DNA from: Acinetobacter bereziniae
GTDB lineage: Bacteria; Pseudomonadota; Gammaproteobacteria; Pseudomonadales; Moraxellaceae
Direction of reading: 5' to 3'
DNA length: 64,000 bases
NCBI GenBank assembly: GCA_009912575.1
Contig: WNDP01000003.1
Location: 1-64,000, forward strand
A program made the translations under genes and the position numbers. This document shows, in pieces, positions 57,658 to 64,000 of this stretch (position 1 is its first letter; every line of letters starts with the position of its first letter). The notes beneath the pieces were generated by a model, which ran no database searches, had not been told where the DNA came from, and saw only the letters and a list, made by a program, of their open reading frames with translations.

Positions 57658-58528
57658 TGAATATATGCATTTAAATGAATCATCAAGGAGTCATATAGAT
57701 TTACCTTTATATGAGCGAATATACAAAATACGATCTCCTCGATGGATTGGATACCCACAATCACAATTCGTATTAAAAGAACTGAATAAGTTAATGATAA
57801 TGCCTAAAACGCATCGCATGCCAAATCTTCTGATTCATGGTGAGACAAATAATGGCAAAACTATGCTGATTAAGCGATTCGAAAAAATGTATCCATCAAG
57901 TGAAAATGTTAATGGAGAAGGTGTCCACATTCCTGTCATGGTTATACAGGCTCCTCCAAAACCTGATGAAACTCGGTTATATAATATTATTTTAGATTCT
58001 CTATTTGCACACTATAAGCAAAGTGATCGAGTAGATAAAAAGTTATTTCAAGTTATTCATTTGCTTAAATATGTGCAGTTAAAAGTCTTAGTTATTGATG
58101 AAATTCATCATTTACTAGCAGGAAGTACAGAAAAACAACGTGGTTTTTTAAATGTGATTAAATATTTAGGGAATGAGTTACAAATTCCAATAGTTGCTGT
58201 TGGAACTGAAGCAGCCAAAAGAAGTATTGCAACAGATCCTCAATTATCAAACCGATTTAAAAGAGTTGAATTGCCACTTTGGAAAAATGATGATGATTTT
58301 TTACGCTTACTAGTCAGTTTTGAAAGATTATTACCACTAAAAAAACCATCTGATTTAATCACTCCTCAAATTGCGAACAAATTATTTCTTTTGTCTGAAG
58401 GCTATCTAGGAGAAGTATCTCAAATTCTTGTTGAAGCGGCTGTCTTAGCAATCGAAAAAGGTACTGAAAAAATAGATTTAACTATATTAAATGAATTGAA
58501 GTGGGAAGCCCCTTCTCGTAGAAGATAA
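57650..58528 (+). CDS. tnsC: TnsC/TniB-like AAA+ ATPase
   Basis: A 292-aa transposition regulator with Walker A HGETNNGKT near residue 65 and Walker B LKVLVIDEIHHLL near residue 145, followed by sensor and arginine regions (GTEAAKRSI, NRFKRVELP). The start is the ATG overlapping the tnsB stop; another ATG lies 15 bp later. Connects TnsAB with the TniQ target selector. Confidence 0.93.
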   Translation: MNSEYMHLNESSRSHIDLPLYERIYKIRSPRWIGYPQSQFVLKELNKLMIMPKTHRMPNLLIHGETNNGKTMLIKRFEKMYPSSENVNGEGVHIPVMVIQAPPKPDETRLYNIILDSLFAHYKQSDRVDKKLFQVIHLLKYVQLKVLVIDEIHHLLAGSTEKQRGFLNVIKYLGNELQIPIVAVGTEAAKRSIATDPQLSNRFKRVELPLWKNDDDFLRLLVSFERLLPLKKPSDLITPQIANKLFLLSEGYLGEVSQILVEAAVLAIEKGTEKIDLTILNELKWEAPSRRR

Positions 58529-58551
58529 TTCAAGTATATAGTGGGGTTATC

Positions 58552-59598
58552 ATGGAAACTTTCAAGATTTTACCAGCACACCCTCACCCATTAGGTGGTG
58601 AATTGTTTTCATCCTGGTTTGCTCGATTAGCCTTTGATAATGTGTCAAAAGTACATTCTTTTGCAATTGAAATATTTGGGGAACAATATGGTCATAGTTT
58701 TTGGACTCGTGATATTGATTGTTTTATTGATCAAAATCATTTAAGTCAAATATCATACCGTACAGGAGTAAATGAGAGTGAAATATTTCAGACTACAATT
58801 AGAAGTTATGAAGGGGTTCTTTTTAGTCAATTGAATTCTGGTTTTAACAGATGGGTATTGCCATGTGGGATTTATCATAGAACTAGAAAAAGTAATTGGC
58901 TTGTATTTTGTCCTCTATGTTTAGCAGCAGATAAAATCCCATATTATAGGAAAAGTTGGCGTTTATCATTTTATCTTGTTTGCCCAATTCATCAGATATA
59001 TATGCTTGATAGATGCCCCAAGTGTGGTCAGCCGATCAACTTTTTTAGGCAAGAGTTAGGCCAAAGGTCAAAATATTTAGTGAATTCAATTACAGATTGT
59101 AGTTACTGTGAATTCGATTTACGAAATTCAAATATCAAATTAATAGAATTAAGTGATTCAAAGATAATTCAGAGCCTCTTTGATTTGATTATTAAACACG
59201 ATGAAGGATGGTGGTATTTAAAACAATCTAATCGAATATTGCCACTTAGCCTGTCATATTATGACGTAATCCATTATTTAAGTTCATTTTTAAATTCTAA
59301 AATAGGTACACCACTATATAGAGAGGCATTGATAAGTCTTAATTTGGATTTTTTTACTCTTTTTCAGGGCAGAAAGAATCAAGTTTTTGAAATTCGTAAT
59401 TTTGAAGAGAGATTTAGCTTATTAATTAGTACTCTCTGGTTGCTAGAGAACTGGCCGACACGAATATTAGATATATGTAAAAAAAATGCAATAACAGCAT
59501 CAAAAATTACTCGATCTGAAACTTTACCGTTTTGGTTCTCAAATGAAATCGATTTAAATTTAAAGGGAATAGATGTTATTGCTAGAAATTTTAATTAA
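58552..59598 (+). CDS. tniQ: TniQ/TnsD-family target-site selector
   Basis: A 348-aa TniQ protein: N-terminal PHPLGGELFSSWFARLA, then two zinc-binding modules (CPLC...CPIH and CPKC...CSYC). A C-terminal region of about 150 residues contains no obvious long DNA-binding extension, so the target type is unknown. It closes the tnsABC-tniQ operon. Confidence 0.92.
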   Translation: METFKILPAHPHPLGGELFSSWFARLAFDNVSKVHSFAIEIFGEQYGHSFWTRDIDCFIDQNHLSQISYRTGVNESEIFQTTIRSYEGVLFSQLNSGFNRWVLPCGIYHRTRKSNWLVFCPLCLAADKIPYYRKSWRLSFYLVCPIHQIYMLDRCPKCGQPINFFRQELGQRSKYLVNSITDCSYCEFDLRNSNIKLIELSDSKIIQSLFDLIIKHDEGWWYLKQSNRILPLSLSYYDVIHYLSSFLNSKIGTPLYREALISLNLDFFTLFQGRKNQVFEIRNFEERFSLLISTLWLLENWPTRILDICKKNAITASKITRSETLPFWFSNEIDLNLKGIDVIARNFN

Positions 59599-59602
59599 TT
59601 TA

Positions 59603-59697
59603 TCATCTATTTCTATTCGTTGCATATTCTTGTATTAATGTACCACCTATTCCTGTTCGTATCGTACCATCCATTCCTACTCCTAACGTACCACTAC
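59603..59697. repeat. Candidate transposon end with TnsB-type repeats
   Basis: Imperfect direct repeats of about 22 bp: ATCATCTATTTCTATTCG (59603), ACCACCTATTCCTGTTCG (59642), ACCATCCATTCCTACTCC (about 59666) and a partial GTACCACTACA. Read from the right, the block starts TGTAGTGGTAC, matching the TGT...ACA ends of Tn7-like elements. The rest of the gap to 59942 shows nothing else beyond AT-rich sequence. Confidence 0.5.
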
Positions 59698-59942
59698 AAT
59701 TATTAATAAAAAATTTAACCATGATTGGGAGTAAATAAAAAATTTTTCAACCTAAGAAAAGTCAATACTTTTAATGTTGCTAATTAGTCTTTTTTTCTAT
59801 TAATTATTGAAAACTTATATTTTAAATCACCATAATTATGAAGAAATTGTGATTAAATTATCTACAATTGAAATACATTAAAAACTAAACACATGATTTT
59901 ATTGTATTTTTAAACTTATATGAAAATAAAAGGAAAGCAATA

Positions 59943-62900
59943 ATGTATATTTTTTTAAGAAAATACCTCTCATCCTATTTATGTCTTTTATTATCAACTT
60001 TCATGATTTACTTATTATTAAGTATAAGTTCAGTTTATGCAAATCCATTTTTGGATGATCTTACAGCAAGTCCAGATCGAATTAATTCTTGTATTAGTGA
60101 TTCAGGTATAAATCCAATTTCTAAGCAGGTTGAACTGTCTAAAGTAGACATAAAAGGTCCATTACCATTTATAAGGTCATATTCCACACTGATTCAATTG
60201 ACATCAAAAGAATATAATCAAACTTATCAAAACCCTATGGATAGAGACCTAAGAGAAATGGGAATAGGTTGGACTCATAACTATGCATATAAGCTTGAAG
60301 AAGGTGCTGCTATTCCTTTCAATGGAGTTCTCCCTGCAATGCGCTTATTTTTGCCTGAAGAAGGAAAATTTATTACTTTTTTATACAATAATAATGATAG
60401 GACATTTACTAGGTCCTCTGGAGCTCCTTATTGGGGAACTGTATCTGATGGTGAAACAAAATTAATTGCAGGAAGCCAAAAGGGAGAAGCTATTGCACAA
60501 TATAAAGGCACTGAAATTGTTTTCCAATATCAATCAAATAACAAATCATATACAGCAACCAAAGTAACCTATCCTAATGGTAAAGTTATATCATTAAGCT
60601 ACACTTATGCTTCTGGATATAATAGATGGTTGCTTACAACAGTATCTGATAATCTGGGTAATACCTTACAATTAAATCATTATGATGGCACCACAAATCC
60701 TGATTTAAAAGGGGTTATTTCAAGTGTAACTTCAAATAATACTTTAAATCCACAGGTTGCTAACTATAATTATGATATCCGTTCAGTAACTTGGCCTAAA
60801 CCATTTTTCATGTTTAGTGGCAAGCCAGATAATGTTTATACTTTTAACAATTTACCAAACTTAATTAGTGTTGAATCTACTGCAAATCCTAGAGAAGATT
60901 ATACATATTTAGATTATTCTAAAAATTCTTTATTTAATTCTCAGGTAAAAATTCCTATATTATCAGAATATAAGCAAGCGAATGTGGTCCGTAGAACTTG
61001 GGCCTATACTGACACATCCATTTTGAGTCAAGTACCAGGATTAGCAAATGATGTAAAAATTGAAACCGATGCCAACATTTTATCAATTTATCGTCAATTT
61101 AGTGCAAACTTAAGTAAGACAGATCGTTATGCCAATGATATAAATCTTACTAATAGTGATGTGGGTAATGTGCCTGATACTTCGTATGGTGCTGATGAAA
61201 GATTTTCTAGAATACAAGCAGAAGGTGCCGCAAATTGTTTAACTTATAACAGTAAACCTATTAAAAACTTCATAACGGCAAATGGAATTCGACAAATTTC
61301 TTCAATTATCGATCAAAATGGTACTCGAACTGATTTTAAATATGATGCAAATGCGCGCTTATTAGAAATGATTGAGGCAAAAGGAACACCATTAGAACGT
61401 CTTTCCACACTGACTTATGAAACAAAATACTGGATTCCCAATACAATCAAGCGAGGGAACTTAACTCAAACGAATGTAATCAATGAGCTGGGGCAAATCA
61501 CCACAACTACCCAAAATTCAATACAACCAGGTAGTGTTGATAAAGTCACCCAGTATGAATATTTGGCTAATGGACTACTAGCTTCTATAAATGGCCCAAG
61601 AAATGGCGATATTGATAATATCAAATATGCCTATGATAATTTTGGAAATCTTGCATCTATAACAAAAAATATAAATGGTATAGATCGTATAACCAGCTTC
61701 ACAAATTACAATTCTTTTGGCTTTCCTCAACAGTTGAGTTATCCATCAGGGATTATAGATAATTTCGTTTATAATAATGATGGAACTATTGCAAGTAAAA
61801 CAACAGTAAGTGGAGAAAAATCAGATGTGACCACTTACCTTTATGATGATTTTAAACGGCTGGTTTCAGAAACAGATTCAAATGGTGAAATTAGGTCATT
61901 TGCTTATGATCTCAATAATCAGTTGATTAAAACGACCTTATCTGATGGGAGTCAAATCAATAGGAGCTATTTTAGTAATGGATTAGTTGCTTCTGAGAAT
62001 GTGTCGGATAGTGAAGGCAACGCTGCTACCGAGAATTCAATAACACTTGATGAAAATGGTCGTCCACTTGTGATTCAACAAGGGAATGTTTCTGATAGAA
62101 ATAAAACAACAAATAGCTATGATGCAAATGGTAATTTAGTACAAACCACATCAGCTTTAGGTATCACCGAGAAATGGGGCTATGATGCTTTAAGTCGTGT
62201 TGTTTCACATACAGACGGCTTAGGAAATGCATATAATTTTAATTACGACATAAACGATAATCTTATTCAAGCAAAAGACCCTCTTAACGCTGGTTCACAG
62301 CCATTTAATTATCGTAATGGTGGAGTTTTAACGCAAGAAGTTAACACAGATTATGGCAATAAAAACTATGGCTACGATGAAAGTGATTTATTAACTCAAT
62401 TTATATTTGGTACACGGAAATGTGATTATTTGAATATTGATGCGGCAGAAAGAGTTGGTCAAACAACTTGTTCAAATACGGCTTCAAGTGTTGACCCTAC
62501 TCTCATTCATAGTTTTGGGTATACATATGATCAAAGTCGTTTCAATAACCTAGATTCTGTCATATCTAATGATGCTGAATATGGTGCTAGCGATTCCTAT
62601 GTATATGATGAATTTGGACGTATGATTGGTAAATCTCAGACCAATAAATCAGTTGCAACATGGGGTGCTACAACACCAATTTTATCTGTTGGCTATGGTT
62701 ATACGCCAAATGATAAGCCACAAGTACTTCGTCTAGCATCTGGTCGAATAGTTACATTCAATTATGATCAAATAAAAAAGAATCAGCTCAAAAGCATAAG
62801 TCTTAATGACACTGTGATTATCAATAACGTAAATTACAATAGTGCTGGATTCTTAACAGGTTGGAACTGGGGAGCTGGTTCTGCATCATATGGTATATCT

Positions 62901-64000
62901 TATGATGCAAGTAAGAATGGGACTATAAAATCCATTACCAATCAAGATAATGCAGGTGCGGTAAACTTCAGTTTACTTTATGAGACGGATCAAGATGGAC
63001 GAATAACACAGATCACGCGTAATAATGGAACATATGATAAATTCTCATATGATGCTGGGAGTAGATTAATATCAGAGTCACGTAATAATGGTGAAGTTAA
63101 TGTCTTTGGTATTCAATACACTTATGATCAAAATGGAAATAGAACGTCTTTAGCCGCAACAGGTGCACATCAACAACCACAAGCTAATGTCACGTATACT
63201 TATACAGGAAATAAATTATCAGCTATTAATGGAAATGCAACTCAACACAATGAAAATGCTGAATTGATTTATGGAGCCTTTACTCCAACTTATGATAATG
63301 CTGGAAATCGTCGAAGAGATCAAACGGTTGGGGATGGATCTGCTTCACAATTTTATATGGCATATAATGACAAAAATCAACGAACATTAAGAGCGCATAT
63401 TGCAAATGGTTCTGAGTGGAAAGCTGATACTATACAATATGTGTATGATGAAGAAGGTCATCTCATCGGTGAGTATAATAGTAATGGAGTCCCTATAGTT
63501 GAGTACATTTGGTACAGAAATAAACCTATAGCGGCAATATATGGTGAAAGTGCAACGATTTATTGGATCGTAACAGACTTAAACAATACCCCAAGAAGAT
63601 TAATCAATAGTTCAGATGGCTCTTCAATTGTTTGGTCTTGGGATTCAACAGCATTCGGTGTTGGTGCCCCAGAAATTGAAACCATTAAATTCCATTTACG
63701 CTTCCCTGGACAAGTTTATGATGAGTTAACTAAGCAATTTTACAATCATAATCGTTATTACAATCCAGAGCTGGGCCGTTATATGGAGCCTGATCCTGCT
63801 GGTCTAGAGTTTAATCCTAACCCATATGCATATGCTAATAACAACCCAATTATGTATGTTGATCCTACTGGAAAAAATCCTGTATTAATTGCAATGGGGG
63901 TTGGTGCTGGGCTTAGTAGTGCTATTTATATTGGAAAAACGGGTTTAAATTCATACCTCGATGCTACAAGTAAGGGGCTTGATTTTAAAGCCACAGTAAA
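59943..64000 (+). CDS. RHS/YD-repeat protein, C-terminus beyond the window
   Basis: At least 1352 residues, open to the window edge. It has a Sec-type signal peptide ending SVYA-NP (residue 35), then a GPLPFIRSYS segment typical of the start of YD-repeat proteins. Long arrays of YD repeats (YDANGN, YDALSR, YDEFGR types) follow. The RHS core-associated region is near 63.7-63.86 kb (YYNPELGRYMEPDPAGL, NPIMYVDPTGKNP). The variable C-terminal domain starts just before the edge (hydrophobic GVGAGLSSAIYIG). RHS proteins cage and deliver toxic C-terminal domains. No VgrG or PAAR domain is seen, so it is probably exported through Sec. Confidence 0.9.
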   Translation, partial: MYIFLRKYLSSYLCLLLSTFMIYLLLSISSVYANPFLDDLTASPDRINSCISDSGINPISKQVELSKVDIKGPLPFIRSYSTLIQLTSKEYNQTYQNPMDRDLREMGIGWTHNYAYKLEEGAAIPFNGVLPAMRLFLPEEGKFITFLYNNNDRTFTRSSGAPYWGTVSDGETKLIAGSQKGEAIAQYKGTEIVFQYQSNNKSYTATKVTYPNGKVISLSYTYASGYNRWLLTTVSDNLGNTLQLNHYDGTTNPDLKGVISSVTSNNTLNPQVANYNYDIRSVTWPKPFFMFSGKPDNVYTFNNLPNLISVESTANPREDYTYLDYSKNSLFNSQVKIPILSEYKQANVVRRTWAYTDTSILSQVPGLANDVKIETDANILSIYRQFSANLSKTDRYANDINLTNSDVGNVPDTSYGADERFSRIQAEGAANCLTYNSKPIKNFITANGIRQISSIIDQNGTRTDFKYDANARLLEMIEAKGTPLERLSTLTYETKYWIPNTIKRGNLTQTNVINELGQITTTTQNSIQPGSVDKVTQYEYLANGLLASINGPRNGDIDNIKYAYDNFGNLASITKNINGIDRITSFTNYNSFGFPQQLSYPSGIIDNFVYNNDGTIASKTTVSGEKSDVTTYLYDDFKRLVSETDSNGEIRSFAYDLNNQLIKTTLSDGSQINRSYFSNGLVASENVSDSEGNAATENSITLDENGRPLVIQQGNVSDRNKTTNSYDANGNLVQTTSALGITEKWGYDALSRVVSHTDGLGNAYNFNYDINDNLIQAKDPLNAGSQPFNYRNGGVLTQEVNTDYGNKNYGYDESDLLTQFIFGTRKCDYLNIDAAERVGQTTCSNTASSVDPTLIHSFGYTYDQSRFNNLDSVISNDAEYGASDSYVYDEFGRMIGKSQTNKSVATWGATTPILSVGYGYTPNDKPQVLRLASGRIVTFNYDQIKKNQLKSISLNDTVIINNVNYNSAGFLTGWNWGAGSASYGISYDASKNGTIKSITNQDNAGAVNFSLLYETDQDGRITQITRNNGTYDKFSYDAGSRLISESRNNGEVNVFGIQYTYDQNGNRTSLAATGAHQQPQANVTYTYTGNKLSAINGNATQHNENAELIYGAFTPTYDNAGNRRRDQTVGDGSASQFYMAYNDKNQRTLRAHIANGSEWKADTIQYVYDEEGHLIGEYNSNGVPIVEYIWYRNKPIAAIYGESATIYWIVTDLNNTPRRLINSSDGSSIVWSWDSTAFGVGAPEIETIKFHLRFPGQVYDELTKQFYNHNRYYNPELGRYMEPDPAGLEFNPNPYAYANNNPIMYVDPTGKNPVLIAMGVGAGLSSAIYIGKTGLNSYLDATSKGLDFKATV

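Noticed and set aside
60283-60465. Short plus-strand frame at the start of the RHS gene
   Set aside because: Out of frame with the continuous RHS reading frame that runs from 59943 to the edge.
1-64000. tRNA, rRNA, antibiotic-resistance genes and standard insertion sequences
   Set aside because: None was recognised; apart from the Tn7-like genes and the serine recombinase no transposase was seen.

Overview
The window is most of a self-transmissible plasmid backbone, probably from Acinetobacter or a close Moraxellaceae relative. It is AT-rich, uses ATG/GTG/TTG starts with ordinary Shine-Dalgarno sequences, and carries a trimeric-autotransporter adhesin with an extended signal peptide and a Tn7/TniQ-type transposition module. 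The host is an inference from style; no chromosomal marker, tRNA, rRNA or recognised antibiotic-resistance gene was seen.

Layout. 0.1-3.2 kb: small membrane and lipoprotein genes of unknown function (minus strand). 3.2-16.2 kb: a topoisomerase III and a complete P-type (RP4 Trb-like) mating-pair apparatus, read leftward in the order trbB-C-D-E-M-J-K-L-F-G-H-I. 16.5-19.3 kb: a regulatory and partition block that matches the RK2 central control operon (KorA, IncC/ParA and KorB homologues). 19.3-21.7 kb: an iteron origin with about 14 direct repeats and its Rep gene. 21.8-23.9 kb: small membrane and secreted proteins. 24-35.7 kb: an RP4-like relaxosome and DNA-processing region (traM-L-K, oriT, traJ, traI with a probable overlapping traH, traG, traF, a lytic transglycosylase, traD, and a large ArdC/primase TraC). 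36.2-44.7 kb: an 8.15-kb accessory segment bounded by identical 159-bp inverted repeats, with a serine recombinase, a disrupted SprT-like gene, a small P-loop protein, a TetR regulator, a KfrB-domain protein and an AcrVA2-like anti-CRISPR homologue. 44.7-51.7 kb: H-NS, a Fic toxin with probable antitoxin, and a beta-propeller / split lipase / membrane metallopeptidase operon. 51.8-54.2 kb: trimeric autotransporter and CAP-domain lipoprotein. 55-59.6 kb: tnsA-tnsB-tnsC-tniQ. 59.9 kb to the edge: an RHS-repeat protein whose C-terminal variable end lies outside the window.

How it works together. Conjugation is RP4-like throughout: TraJ/TraK/TraH/TraI at oriT, TraG coupling protein, Trb channel, and TraF that would mature the TrbC pilin. 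Control also looks RK2-like, but with its own operators. A 14-bp palindrome (TTTCGGATCAGAAA) recurs 12 times, plus two variants, over the backbone and nowhere in the Tn7-like/RHS part. A second palindrome (ATGGC-N4-GCCAT) sits 18-19 bp downstream of the -10 box in eight promoters, including those of parA, rep, trbF and hns. Three proteins (a Fic toxin, a lipase and an unknown) end in a KfrB-like domain followed by a basic tail resembling the end of the relaxase, which suggests a set of proteins delivered by, or tethered to, the conjugation machinery.
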